A DNA stretch of 64,000 bases from Elysia chlorotica (GCA_003991915.1 RQTK01000159.1:266669-330668); one strand, 5' to 3'. Numbered from the stretch's first letter, positions 1-13,369 are shown. The notes: generated by a model from the sequence alone, not told the origin. Numbers and translations: made by a program.

Positions 1-693
1 TCTCCTATGTTTATTTCTCTCCCTTCCTCTCTATCTGTGTGTCTATCTCTGTTATGTCTGTCTGTCGCTTTATTTTTGTATAATCCCTTCCTACATAAAG
101 TTGAATTTATATATTATGTTGGTGACCAAATTGAAAGTGATTAGTGCCTTTAGGTAGTGAAACATGTTATTTGTATAGAGTTTAAAAGGGAGAAAAATCT
201 TTTAATTTTGAAGAAAGAAAATAGCAAAATTGACTCGAAAATTGCTTGTTTGCCGCTGAATTTTCAAAAATGTTCCAGGGGAACATGCCCCCGGACCACG
301 TTACTTCAGCTTCCGCCTGCGGCGGTCGTTTGTTTCGCCTTAGGCAAAAGTTCTAGAGGTCCGATAGATCTCTAGTCAAAGTGTCCCTCTTTTTTGGTAA
401 CTCAGGTTGGCAGCTCTGATTGTGGGTGCCTTTATCTCAGTATTTTAATGTTCTGAAAGAGCAACATAATCCAACCGGCTTGCCATAGTCTGCAACTACA
501 CCATTACCACCTTACTTTAAGCCCCTGTTTTAGTTTCACCTTTTTTCTGTTTTTTTTTTCAAACCCTATGAAACGTTTAAGCAGTAGCCTTGTTGTTTTG
601 AAGTTACAGAATATTTATAGTCTGCAGATAAATGTTTTTTGTTAAAAGACTGATGAAGGTTTTAAAGCATCAGCACCCTCTGATTTTTTTTAG

Positions 694-3600
694 GACATGC
701 TGGAAGCCCTAAAGGCTTTATCAACTTTTTTTGTGGAGAACAATCTACGGAGCCGTCGAAACTTGAGAAGTGATATTGAAAAACGCAGCCTTGCCATCAA
801 TGAAGATTTCTTGACAGCCTTCCAAGCTGTGAAAGAGGTAACTAATTGAAATTTTAGATTGGTTATCTAAGGCTTCTTATGGAGATATTAAATTGAATAT
901 TGCTACTAATGCTAGCCACAACTGTGTTGTTTGTTTTTTTTTTCTTTTTTTCCTTAGTTCTCAATAATATGTGTTAAGGTCTGGGAAAAGAAAAAAAAAA
1001 AACTTAAATTTTATTTTCCCGCGTGACAATTGATTCTTAAAATTCAGTTTGTCTTGATTTTTTGACTTTTTGAATTATATCTCTAGCAGCTTTAAATGAC
1101 ACTGTACCTAGGTTTGTTTGTTTTGTTAAAAACAGATTTAAAAAATCAAGAGCAATGGCTTTCTTTTTCTTCATTGTGAATACTAGCTGAGATAGCTCAT
1201 TTTGGGTGTATATCAAAATATGCATAGGATGCTGGTTTGAAGTTAATTGTAGATTAAGATATAAGATAAGATAAACTTTTTTTCATCCACAATCAAAATT
1301 TAGGTCGGATATACCAGCAATAATAGTAAAGTTGACATTAACATGAAAAGATTAATAAAAAAAAAAAAAATAAAAAAAAAGCATTTAGCTTTACTATAGC
1401 CTGCTCAACCTCTTTCTCCATTTCATGTTATAAAGACAGATGGTATTAAGATCAATCTGGGCAAGAATTACAATGTAGTTGATATGGTTCTAGAAAGTCT
1501 AACAGAGGCGGGAACAATAGAGTTCTTATATATCTTGAGGAGGGGTCGCAAGATGTTATTGCTACAAGCAGAGGGTGCAAACTCATCGTAAAGGAGGTGT
1601 TTGATGCTCTGTAGAACTGAATTCAGCTTAATCGTGCAAGCCTTGAAGTGTATGGTTTCCAGGCTTAATAATTCATTATTAATTATTGTTTCTGCTTTCT
1701 TGATTTTATTATTTATTTTACTTATATCCCCCTTTTTGACTGCTGAAGCCATAGGAACTTATACTTTCTATCATAGGACGTCAACTTTTGCAAAATGTAC
1801 ATTCTTTGATTTAACATTTTTACATAGTGTCATCCCATGTTCATGCCAATTCAATTTGTCATCGATTAAAATTCCAAGATATTTGTCCTCTTGGACAATT
1901 TCTGCTTGTTCTCCTAGTTAATCATCCGAGTGGTGTTCTTCTGTTGTTGTTTTTTTTTTGTTTTTTTTCTAAAGTCTATTGTTATTTCTCACTTATGATT
2001 GCATTGCTTTGAAAAAAAAAATATTGATGGAAATTTTGATGACTTTTAATTGTTATTTCAGCAACTGGATGATGTGTATTCAGATGTACAAGCCATGAAT
2101 GAATGCTGTCTTGATATGACAAATAGACTAAAGGTATGGTTTTTATGATAATTTATAGGGAATGAAATCTCATGAAAAGTTGTCCACTTTTTGTAAAGAC
2201 ATGAGTCACGTTAAACGAGCAAAAGTGTCATTTTGTACTAAACCTATTCCATATGAGCATTTAAAGGACATGAAAAGTCTAGAGTAAGTCCACCATTTAG
2301 CATTACTCACTCTGTGGTGGACATTATTGCTTTATGAGCTAACTCAAACCTTAAGCAAAACTCATGGTTTCCATGTCTTTTTTCATGTAAAAGATGTTAA
2401 TAAGTGCACAATCCCTTATTGATAATCATAGAGAAATGTTTTGTAAATATAGATTGCTTTTTGTTTGCTTATATTTTCAGTTAATGATCATAGAATGACT
2501 CTAGATTTTATTTGAGTTTTCATTAAAAAGAATTTTCATTCAGTTTGTGAACATTTTATAATAGCAACCCAGTGTTTAATTGTACAGTTTTGTTATTGCT
2601 TTTTTCTCTCTGTATTTTTAGGCTGCCAAAGCGAAGACACATCATCTTATATCGCAGACAACTTCGCTTCATAATGAAAGGTTTGTAGAGTAAAACTCCT
2701 GAAAGGAAGAAGTGGGGAGTTGGTTTGCTAAAATCCTGTTTCCTGTAACATTCACAGTCACTCTTATTCAGTATTGCTATATTACAACTAACTGTTGTTA
2801 TTATAATTATTATTATTATTATCATCATCATAAACATTACTCTTGTTTCTATTGCCGTCAATATTCTTTTGTTTTGCTGCATATATGGACCACCAAATAT
2901 GCCCTTAAAAGACAAAATAAAGTTATATCTTATCTTAATAGCATTTTCATTACTTTTCCCTTTCTTTTATTTGCTGGTTATCAATATTAGCGAGGTTTCA
3001 TAGTGTTTAGGGCATGTAGATGATATTAAGTGATCAAAATTCAAGACAAAAGACAATAATTGATATTTTTCTTTTCAACATGTATGCTCTTATGATGTTG
3101 ATACTTTCTATTGGGGTATTATTAAGGGATGCGAAATGATAGTGTTTTTGTATTTTTTCCATTCTATATCCACAGTCAAAAACTGCTTGTGAAAGAGCAA
3201 GTGGCGCATGCATTCCTTGACAAGTTCCAGCTCAAACCAGACGAGATAAAATCTCTCAGAGGAACTAGAGATGGGGCACTTCAACCTGTGAGTCCTGAGA
3301 TTATGTTAGGTCATGTATGACATTGATTCTATTAAGTGGGTCCCTGTTGCAGTTGTTGCAGGTCAATTGTTGAATAACTATTATTCGCGTAGACTCGGAC
3401 AAGCTATCTTGTCAACATTAACAAAATATTTAATACTAGAAATCCTTGTAGAAGCGCAATGATTTAAATTTATTAATGAACACCATGTCTAGGGTTAAGA
3501 ATACATCTCAAGAATGTCTAGATCTAATTCAGTATTTGACAATCATCTAGATCTATTATGGATCTCAACAACAGCAAAATAAACCCGCTAACTGCGGCAA

Positions 3601-6600
3601 GATGTTACAACAAGATCAGAAATATGATCGCTTCTCTCTCTACAATTCTACAAAAAAACGTCTGTTACTCTACCGCACTCTGCTCTTATATACACACAAG
3701 GCACAGACCTCGAACTCTCAAGTCTTCCTAGCTCATCCAAGAACATCAGGGAACTTTCGAGAAAAAGTCTGTCTTACATAACTATTTATTAACACTACTC
3801 ACTCCCCTCTATTCGTAATCAAACTTCGAGTAGTTTCTAGAACCTACTAGGTAGATTTAGACTCCAAGCCCGTAACAGTGGAGTTGGCAAACACTACTCA
3901 CTATGCTAGCATAGTAGCATAAGCATAAACAATATCACATGGTGAGTCACAGAATCTTAGAGATTATCACAAAGTTTGTTTTATAACTGTTTCAATAGTT
4001 GTCCTTGCACCTTAATAGCAACTTTAAAGATGTTCATACTTTGAAAAATGCTCTCCTGATATTGAATATATTGCATAAAACTACTTTTGGGGGGAGATAG
4101 TATTTTTCTTTATCAGACTAAAGAGAGTATTTTATGCATGGGGTATTTCCCTATGTACAGTTTTGGATTAAGATCTCATCGTCTGAAAGAAAAAAATTTG
4201 AAAATTGTAAGAGCGGAACAAATTTTTGTTTGTGACAATCCTTTTTTTTTTTTCTGCCTTCAGGATTTTTTCAAGGCTTTATCAAGGGTCAAACAAATTC
4301 ACAGTGACTGCAAGTTTTTACTTCGAACCAACCATCAAACTGCAGGGTAAATATCATAGCAGTTTTATGGAATCATTGTGTTTATTTTAAAATAAATACT
4401 AACAAAACTTTTTTGTTTGACTGTTGTGCACAATTTTAGGGAGTCAGATTTAGGCAGTAATGGGGATAGTGTGTTCGTAAAATTTTGTTATAGAACATTT
4501 TGGTTGAGAAAACAGTAATGCATCTTATTCATTTTCAGGTGAAGCTCTCAACAATGCAAAAAGGGTTCAAAGATGTCATATGTTTTTTTCTATTTCTAAT
4601 TTTGAAGCTTGTATGCTTCTTTATTCTAACGCATGTATTCACAAGATATCTGTTTAAAATTAAACTGAAATTTACACTAAAATGTACTGAATTTCTGTTG
4701 GTCTCATGAAAATTTGATTTCCCTTCCCTAGTCTGGAGATCATGGAGTCAATGGCCCTGCACCAGGAGTCGGCCTATGAGAGACTTTACAGATGGACCCA
4801 AAGTGAGTCAGGATGAATGTCAACACATTATCTTACTATGTCAAAATTCTTCTGCTTATTAATTTTTAATAGCAAGCATTGCCAATGCCTATTTCATATT
4901 CTTGATCTCTTACGTTTTTTTAATTTTTGGGTGTATCACTAGGAAATATTTTAGTTGAATTTGCAGATTAAACGTACGAGATATAAATCTGAATGGCATT
5001 TAAAACAAAACAAAATACAGCTCTTCTAACATTTACATTTATGACTGCAAGTGTCAATTTTAAGCTCATTGCATAATAATTTTTTGTGCATATTTGAGAG
5101 TCTACTTGCTTTTTTTACCAAATCTCTCTCATGTTAACACAATATTTCCCTGTCTAATAACTTGAAATAATTATACATGTCGAGCTAGTGAAGAAGCAAA
5201 CTGTCATTTAAAATGCCTAGATTTGAACGCAGCCTGTTCTCATGGTATTGTCTCCAGATCAGTGCCGTCTGGTCACCCAGGACACACCAGACGTGAGCCC
5301 CCTGCTGTGCCAGGCCATGGAGGCCCTCCAGGACAGACCAGTGCTGCTTAAGTAAGCTCTATAGCTCTATGTGACCTGTGTTTTCTCTCTAAAACGTGAG
5401 GTGACTTAAGTAAGCTCTATAGCTCTATGTGATCTGTGTTTTCTCTCTAAAACGTGAGGTTACTTTAAGGGTGCTACATTTTTCTCAACATTTGGTAAAA
5501 TTAGAATTGGCATAATTATGTTCTATTTTAATTTTTTCAATAATTTTCTTGCTTATATGGTGAGATAGTCGAGAACAGTTCCCAATAGATCTGAAGAATG
5601 AGAAGGAATGAGAGGGTGTTACACAAGCGTTAAAAATGCCCTTACTATCAGGAAGTCATTTGGCGAAATGGTTAAATGCTTGGATAAGTGATCCAACCAA
5701 GATGAGAGTGTGGGTTCGAATCCAAGTGTAGAACATCAATTTAGCTTGTATATAGATGTTTTTCCCCCTTTTTTATGCATATTTCATTTTCACAGATATT
5801 CTTTGGATGAATTTGGGAAGGCAAGACGGAGTTCTGTAGTGAGGGGCTTTATCGATGCCTTGACCAGGGGAGGTGAGTCAAAATATGGAAATTACAGAAT
5901 TTTTATTTTCTTCTCAGTAACTGTATGTATAGTGCAAAGGTGACTAGATAGGCCACACACTTAAAAAGCCAGTATCCAACATCACAAGGCAAGCCCTGGA
6001 GTGAAACGCGCAAGGCAAATGCAGAGATAAAAGCTGCTGGTACACATGGGCCTAGCTGAAGAGGACCAGCCAGAACTAAGCTCCGTTGTGGGGAGTTGCT
6101 GCGGCCCTATGTTCCACAGGGCATCAAGAGGCTTAAATTAACTTAAACTTAAATTTGTAACTCGTTCTAATTTTTTTGCGTTCTTTCTTTTGTAAAATTG
6201 ACCATATATGTCACAAAAATCATATGTTTTAAAAATAGCTAAATAAGAATTGAGTGATTATCATTGCAATTGACTTTTTGTTTGGATGCATTTAATTTGA
6301 GGTATCAAATAGTCAACAATCGCATTCGCGTGTGAGATAATAAAACTTTTTGGGTTTTTGACAATAGCTTACTAACAGAGTAACAAACATTGTAAAGGTT
6401 GCTAACAGTGGTTAAGCAGTGTTAAACCATTTATATGAAAAAATTGTTGTGCATTAAGTGCGAACTGTAAAGATTTTGTTACCTTACAATAACGAAGGTC
6501 TATATTTGCCTTCTTGTTCTACAGGGAATCAAGAGGCTTAAACTAACTATATGTCTTCTATTTTCTATAATGCATTCCAACCATACTATTCTCAGCTCAT

Positions 6601-9600
6601 GATTTGTCACCTACCCACCAGGTCCTGGCGGTACCCCTCGACCCATTGAGCTCCACTCTCACGACCCTCTGCGCTATGTGGGTGACATGTTAGCCTGGTT
6701 GCACCAAGCCTCAGCTTCTGAAAAAGAATACTTGCAGTCATTGCTCAAGAGCTGTTCAGGTGACAGTTTGTTTAGAAAGACAGCTAGTCATGGACTTTCA
6801 GGCCATAGCTCCTAATTTTCTTTGAAGTTAAGGAATTTCAGGGTTTTTTTTGTTTGTTTTTTTGTGTGATTTTTTTTTTCCTTTAAATAGTAAGTATACT
6901 ATAAACCTGTTCGTATGATTCAGTATGCTAGGCAACTTTATTGCTAAAAAGTAACAATAGCACAGATCTAGCAGAGCATCATAATCCCAAGCTAACCAGC
7001 ATGATACAACTTTCCCATTCACTTCATTGTTTCATTGTTTGTAGCTGAGTCAGTGGTAGTGGATCTGCTTCAATCGAAAAAGATGTAGGTTTTTTAATAT
7101 AGTTGCATATATAAAAAGTGTTTTTATTGAAGAAGCTACCATGAGAGTTTTTTCTGTTTTATCACACTTACCATAATTTACTATGGTAAAGCTATATCAT
7201 TTTACAGTGTTTCTCAGCTTAAAAATTACATTCCAAATCTAGTGTTTCTATGTATGGACAGAAAAAAAATCATGATAGAGGATATGAGAAGAAAACTAAC
7301 TTGCAAAGATTAAAAACAATTTTTTTTTTAGTTTAATTGAAATGAAAATTCATCATCTCCAGCTGCAAATGTTCAACTGGATGAGCAACTAGGGCACATC
7401 ACTCAGGGTGTGTGCACACCTTTCAAGGTAAACTGATTAAGTATGCCTTAGTGATTTAAAGGACAATATTGGGGTGTGATTCAATTTGATTTTAGTGAGA
7501 GATGAATGATTTGGCATTGCACTAGAATCTATTAGCAGCTCTGTCCCACTATCTAACAATTTATTTTTCTTAGGATAGGAACATATGCTGGGATAATGGA
7601 ATAAAAACCTAAAAAATTTATTTGAGGAACTTTGTTAGCAAGCACTCCTATGGCTGGCCAATTATTTTAAATAACCTTACTTAACGTCACTTTTCCGATC
7701 TGGTTGCCGTTTGAGCCTGGGCCCATCAACTGTACTTTGTCAAGTTGAATCATCTTAAAGAATATCTATAAAAGCTGTTTGTCCACCTCACATTTTACAG
7801 ATGTGCCATTTATTATCAAATTTGGCCCAGGATGTTTATGAAGATATTTTGCCCCTTTAAACATATTCTAGCTTTTGCAGGAAAGACATTTTAAGTTGGC
7901 TCTTTTACCTCATTTACAAAAAAACTTATTGGTTCAAAATAAGATTCAAAATAATTGGTTCCCATGATTTTATTAAAAGAATAAAGAGCCAGAAAAATTA
8001 TTTGAGGCTTACTTTTGCCTCATTTTCAACTCTTGGGTGGTCTAGTGCAATGGTGCATGTTTAGAGGGATGATCTATTCTCATTCAACCTCTTATCCAAC
8101 CTGAATGTTTTAAAGGTGCGGGTCGAGCAAGTCCTCGTATCTGAGCAAGATCCAGTCACACTCTACAGGCTGGATAACCTGCTCAAGTTTTACCATCACA
8201 CCATTGGGTAAATAGGCCAACATAGTTCAATTTAAAATGAATAAATTTTTTAGGATTATATTCATTGCGCATGTTGATGACAAAACCAAATTTTATGACT
8301 GAAGAAATAATCTATGCTTCGATTTGAAAGCTTTGGTGCTAAAAATCTCGTATCTTGTATCTCTTTTTAGGTTTGCTTATGTGAAATGATTACCCATGAC
8401 TGTCTTCCCACATTTCTTATTATAGATTATAAAAGACAAAATTAATTGGAAAAACGTTTAAACTTTTTCGAGGTAGATTTTGTATGACTTCTTAATTATT
8501 TATATTTTAAAATGGTATGACAAGGCCAAGGGGTCATGAAAGACTGTTGTGCAAGTTGATTGTGACAATTCTCCTGTATGGGAAAATATTCGTGCATGTC
8601 TAAAAAATAGGTCAATTTAGTCAATGAGTTGCAAGAAGTCAAAATGTACTCAAGGTTCTAAAAAGTTATACAAAGACAACCTCATGGGTAGCGTTTTCAG
8701 TCTTCTGAGGTTTTTTATCAAACATGTTTTGAAACCTTTGTATTGATGAAATGTGTCAGTGAAAAGAAACTTAAATTTAAGGGTCTCAAAGCAAATGGAT
8801 GTTGCTAAAACTGTTAATTTTTTTGCTCTAAATTAGAAGGGTTCTTCAATGTTTGTGTATTATAATAAACTTTTACTTTGTTAGAATGTACCAAATGCAA
8901 AAACAAGGACATTAATTGTTTTTAAAGCAAATCAATAATTTGATTTTTTTGGTACCATGCCTTTAGGCAAATAGTGAACCCAGAAGCGGCTTTGTTGTCA
9001 ACTGTGGCTGAAATACAAGACCTAAGTCACCGCATGTTCTTTAACAGTTTGACAAGTCATGCAAACAAACTGCTGGATAAGGTAAATTTCCTTTATTTGT
9101 TTCTTTCATTCATTTTGTTTTTGCTAAAAAAAAAAAACTCAAATAAATGTTTATCCCCTTCGTAGCAAAATTGTTATGCTTAGTAATCACAATGGTTTAA
9201 ACTAATAGCAAAGCATATCTTTAAAAGCATTAAAAGTATACGCCCATGTTTAATTAATCATACAGTCATTATAATTATGATGATCATGTGTAGGTGAGTT
9301 ATCATATAGAACTGATTGAACAAAGTGATTTATGATATATAGGAATATGATTTTAGAGTAAAACTGTTTCAAATCAATACCAAAACTTGTATGTAATTAA
9401 AAAAAATCATTCAGTTTTGCTGGATGAATGGCAACTGTTTTCTGTACAGCACTTACACCAAATTAAAGATTGTGGCTCCTACCTATGACTGATTTAGCAG
9501 TTTGAGTTTTTATAATGCATCCTTATGAAAGCTTAGCTAAGATCATTTACAGTTTCTGTGAAATGATAAGCTATTAAATGCATTTTTTAGGGTTGTAGAA

Positions 9601-12600
9601 AAAATTCAACCAGTGTATCACTTTGTTTTTCTGCTGCTAGGTTGAGCTCCCTCGGTCAGATCTGGGCCCGACTGATTCTCTGACACAGTCTCTCCAGTTG
9701 TTAAGAGATGTATTGGCTTGCCATGATGCTTCCGTTGTGCCAATTGATGATAAAAAACAGGATTACAAACAGGTATTTCACTTTTCCGGAAATTTTGGGA
9801 ATTCCAGACATATAATTTGGCTCCGGATTTTCCGGAAATATTTCTGTCTGAGTTCTACATCCAGAAAACACTTTTTCTGAAATTTCTGCCACGATAACAC
9901 ATTGTCAGCTCTTTAATTTTGTTGTTTAGTGAGGGAACATTGCCCATGGTGATCATCTATAGGGCAGGTGTACTGTGACGTCTTCTGATCTTTATACGGG
10001 AACCACCTTTCCTCCCCCTCTTGGGCTTTCTCAACTCTGGTGGTAGTAATTTTGCGTGAAGCCAAACTGATCTAGTGAGGGACCTGAGCAATATAAAAAT
10101 GGCAGGTGTGTAACAAATAGTAATAGGTCTTTCAGTAAAATTTCCAATGGTTTTCATTTAGTTTAAGAATAACAATACCAGTTTCACAGACTAAAACTTT
10201 TATGTTTATTTTTATTTGTTAGTATAATGGGGACTTTAAGCCCTTTTTACTCAGTCAACACAACCACAGTTAACTCCCCTTACCAAGCTAATTTTAATAA
10301 TCAAATAGCTGTATTTAACAACTAATTCACAGATTAGTGTTTTTTTTAGTAATTTGACCTTTTGTTCTCTGAGGTACTGATGATCTCTATATATGACAGA
10401 ATCCTTTTTTTTTTTTTAATCCCTCATAAAGTGAGCAATGACGAGTTATTATAAGTGCAATTTCTTACCCTGTCCTATCTGTTAGTTTGTGCAATAAGCT
10501 AGAAAAGTAAAAGATTTTCACATAGTAGAAATAGCTGCTAGATAGATAAAACTCTCTTTTTGCATCTTTTACATATTCATTGGGATATGATATAATGTTA
10601 AGAACTGTCTATTCTGTTTTGTAATGTATGTCTAGACTGTATTAGCATGTTAACCACTTTGAAAAGTTATTATTATAACATGGTGAACTGTATCCACCTC
10701 ATGAACACAACCCTGGCGCTCTACGAGTTTACAGACACCAGGCTGGAAATGCTTAATGCTCAGGTGAAGATTTTTTGACGACGTTTGGGATGGTTTTTTA
10801 GTTTGAAAGTACTGTTAATGTGTTAAAAATACCATGAACACCATCCTTTTTTTTAACCCAAAAATCAGTATTTTTATTTTTAAAAAGTTTTTTTTTTTTA
10901 TCATTGCAAATCTTATAAAAAAATCAATAATAACACTTTGGACTTAAAAAAATTTGTTTTGTGCTAGACTTTAAAAAAATTATTTGTACACTCAAACATG
11001 TTGTATAGATAAGATGTCAATGAAATTGAAAGCTTTTGTTAAATTATGTAACATCTTTAATGTTTCTAGATTTTTACATATACAATATATATCATTCACA
11101 AAATTTAGCCCTCATTCCTATTCACAAAGTTTAGCCCTCATTCCTATTCACAAAATTTAGCCCTCATTCCTTTGCACAAACGAGACTGTTATTCTTACCT
11201 CATGAGCTAAAGAAAAACTAAAAATTATTTTCCCGTTTTGTGAGCTGCGCGTTCATACTACTTTCAATTGGCTGAAGAATATATTGCTTTTATTGCTTTA
11301 TTTACTGAATATTTAATCTAGTATAATCCAATGAAGCTTACTTGATATGAGTTTGTGCTTTTGTTACACAAGAAAACTATGTTAAACCTTTGTAACAGAC
11401 TGATGCTCATGTGGACACCCTAGTGAGTGAGCAAGCATCCTACATCCTGAACAGGGTTGGTTTGGCCCAGATGTATGGCACTCTTCAGACGTACAAAGAC
11501 GGATGCTCATGTGGACACCCTAGTGAGTGAGCAAGCATCCTACATCCTGAACAGGGTTGGTTTGGCCCAGATGTATGGCACTCTTCAGACTTACAAGACA
11601 GAGCAGGTTTGTTGATTTACTTTATAAGATGATACACAATAGATGGTGTGGATGTTTATTTTATCATCTGTACAATAAAATTTAAAATGAAATGCACGAT
11701 TTTGAAGGAGAGGGAATCAATATAACATGAATTGTGTGAAAGCATTTTTTTTGTTTGTAAATAAAGGTGTTTTCAAACATTTTTTAAGGTCTCTTAAATA
11801 AAAATTGAATGCTATTCTTACTTGTGATATATTTTTTTTTTGTGTGGTTGTTTTTTTTGTTTGATTGGTTGTTGTTTTTTATGTTTTGTTTTTGTTTGTT
11901 GTTGTTGTTTTTGTTTTTTGGGGAGGGGGCTAAACCTAACTTGCAAGTTGTTGAAAGGATGACATTGTATTGTTTGTAAATCTTTGAATTTGATTGACTT
12001 TATGTTTGTTTCCCCAGGGACCTATATCATCTTTACCTGGTCTGGATGAGCTTGCTGTGAAGTCGGCTGTGGTAAGATTATATGACATTTTGATTGAATC
12101 AAAAATTTTATTTTTATTATTATTATCATTGTTATATTTGTTCTAAATTGCAAGAAGCTTTCAAAGTCTTCCTTAGACTCGGAGAAGGATACTTATATCC
12201 TAGAGTGTTTCTCTACATGTTTTTCCAGTTGCTGTGGTAAACAATAATTATAATATTTAGGGATGTTTGTAAATATTTATGAGTAATCAAGCTTTTTAAA
12301 ATATTTTCAAGCGAATAAATTTAAAAGGAAATGTCATATGTTAACTTAAAGTTTTTCTCTTTCAGAACAAATTTGACAGCTACCTTGCGCAGCCAGACAG
12401 CTTGACACTGCCTCAGTTTCATTTGATCCTCAGCTCTACTGTGAGGTTAGTCTTAAAGCCAATGTGTGTTTTCTAAGGCAACTATCTATAGTTATGGTCA
12501 ACAAGTTGAGACTTTCTGCAAGAAAAAGTGTCTACTTTTTTCATAAAATCAAATATTTCTTTTACTATACTATTTGTAATTAAAGTTCTAATGTTTGTAT

Positions 12601-13123
12601 TTAGTCTCAAGTTTTCATTTTTTTTTCTTTCTGTATTAAACTACCCTGACTTAATCCAGCAAAAAGTTACCTAACAAAGAAGAATATATTTAAACTGGGA
12701 CTGCCATGTGATGTTGACTCTATGTTATTATTGTTTTACCAGTATCTGTATTTTAGTAATGTTAAATGTGAAGGTTAAATTTGGCATTGATTTAATAAAG
12801 TGGTAACTTTGACAACAGCTGTAGCTCAATAGTATGCGTTACTTGCAGAATCAAGAACAGTATTCATTGGTATCTAGTTATTAGTTGATTAAATTTTACT
12901 ATAAAGAGCTACAGCTACACCTTATCATGATTTTAAATGGTTTTACTTTACCCTTTCCATTTCTCACAAATCCAGGGAATCTGCTACAAAGAGATCAACA
13001 GAGTTGATATGTCAGGCATATAGACAGATCTACATAGCAGTACTTGATCCAACCCATGGCTATAAAGATGGTCCTGCAGTTGTTCCTAGAACACCAGAGC
13101 AAGTGGTTCATCTGCTTTGCTGA
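694..13123 (+). CDS. COG6: Conserved oligomeric Golgi complex subunit 6 (5' end outside window)
   Basis: COG6 is a lobe B subunit of the COG tether, which acts in retrograde vesicle traffic at the Golgi. I read exons 694-837, 2062-2133, 2622-2680, 3176-3287, 4264-4346, 4732-4802, 5258-5351, 5796-5872, 6622-6759, 7363-7427, 8116-8207, 8967-9081, 9641-9772, about 10680-10763, 11499-11606, 12018-12071, 12366-12445 and 12976-13123 (TGA). All have GT-AG borders with matching phases, except the 5' side of the 10680 exon and the duplicated 11.4-kb exon. Landmarks that match the family include [47 protein letters not shown] and [17 protein letters not shown]. About 575 residues are visible. The first ~55 residues lie upstream, and about 27 residues expected between DDKKQDYKQ and MVNCIHLM are not found. 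Human COG6 has 657 residues, which fits this sum. Confidence 0.96.
1468..1915 (-). mobile_element. LINE reverse-transcriptase C-terminal fragment
   Basis: On the minus strand inside COG6 intron 1, a broken reading frame gives [16 protein letters not shown], the usual motif just after the polymerase core of non-LTR reverse transcriptases. Further on it gives [13 protein letters not shown] and [10 protein letters not shown], which match the C-terminal tail found in many CR1/jockey-like LINEs (pattern: HPLYDEFELLPSGRR). At least one stop interrupts the frame, so it is a relic. The clade is uncertain. Confidence 0.6.
3345..3877. mobile_element. Possible solo LTR
   Basis: A stretch of COG6 intron 4 with different base texture from its surroundings begins TGTTGCAG and ends GTAACA, giving the short TGTT/AACA terminal inverted repeat of LTRs. 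It contains a TATATA-like box near 3690. I see no clear target-site duplication and no internal coding region nearby, so this is only a weak candidate for an old LTR left by recombination. A chance intronic sequence is the alternative. Confidence 0.22.
5350..5466. repeat. 58-bp tandem duplication over a COG6 splice donor
   Basis: The sequence following the exon end at 5351 (AAGTAAGCTCTATAGCTC and on through AAAACGTGAGGT) is repeated directly with a 58-base period and few differences. The second copy carries its own AAGTAAG donor at about 5409. The first donor keeps the COG6 frame. Confidence 0.9.
5655..5735 (+). mobile_element. tRNA-derived SINE head (degenerate)
   Basis: The segment has a tRNA-like A box (TGGTTAAATGC) and a well-kept B box (GGTTCGAATCC) spaced as in tRNA genes, but the cloverleaf stems do not pair convincingly. 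It lies inside a COG6 intron. A short tRNA-derived SINE head is more likely than a working tRNA gene. Confidence 0.55.
5945..6150 (+). mobile_element. LINE ORF2 3' end fragment
   Basis: The sequence resembles the C-terminal coding end of non-LTR elements common in molluscs: fragments [16 protein letters not shown]-like and [12 protein letters not shown] correspond to the usual TRQALEWNPQGKR... W..L...LCS pattern, with an internal deletion and frame loss. A short similar tail (CAGGGAATCAAGAGGCTTAA) recurs at 6525-6545, suggesting a second truncated copy or a split insertion. It lies in the COG6 intron before the exon at 6622. Confidence 0.5.
9895..10130 (-). mobile_element. LINE endonuclease-start fragment
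   Basis: On the minus strand two frames read [18 protein letters not shown] and then [14 protein letters not shown]. This is the border of a basic RGRRGG-R linker and the first beta strand of an apurinic endonuclease domain (typical N-V-R/Q-S-L-x-N-K) in several LINE families. The frame is broken. It sits in the intron where the expected COG6 exon part is missing. Confidence 0.55.
11095..11175. repeat. Threefold ~31-bp tandem repeat
   Basis: Three direct copies of a unit containing TTTAGCCCTCATTCC with a spacer TATTCACAAA lie in a COG6 intron. No function is apparent. Confidence 0.85.
11399..11606 (+). repeat. 100-bp duplication within a COG6 exon
   Basis: The bases from 11402 recur from 11502 with exactly 100-bp offset, covering nearly the whole 36-codon exon ([20 protein letters not shown]). 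Copy 1 starts after a normal acceptor (aacag) at 11399, but reading through both copies shifts frame and stops soon after. Copy 2 starts after an AAAG at 11498 and reads ACG GAT in frame through to the donor at 11607, so splicing to 11499 would restore the protein. The junction has two base differences from the other copy end. This may be an assembly error or a real small duplication. Confidence 0.9.
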
Positions 13124-13363
13124 TTGTTGATACAGCTATTTATAGCTTCTTTAAATTTACTCATTCACATTTTTTTTCATGTAGCCATGATGTTTTTTGT
13201 CTGTGATTCTAAGACACTGCCTTCATAAATGTGTTGCGATGTGAAATTGTTGCAATTAAGATCCTGTCTGATATCATGGGTGAATTTTCGATTTGAATAT
13301 GTAGAATGACTAATTGCATGCCAGTTTTGTAAATAATGAATTTTTTGAATGGTTTACAGCCAT

Positions 13364-13369
13364 AATAAA
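13364..13369 (+). promoter_or_regulatory. Polyadenylation signal candidate (COG6)
   Basis: AATAAA 241 bases after the COG6 stop. Further AATAAA hexamers follow at 13414-13419 and 13903-13908, so alternative 3' ends are possible. The last lies beyond the TTAA-flanked insertion. Confidence 0.5.

Noticed and set aside
2712-2990. Frames rich in Y, N and H around an ATT/ATC tract
   Set aside because: Low-complexity intronic sequence of COG6.
5660-5732. Possible tRNA gene
   Set aside because: A and B boxes are present but the acceptor and anticodon stems do not pair; a SINE head explains it better.
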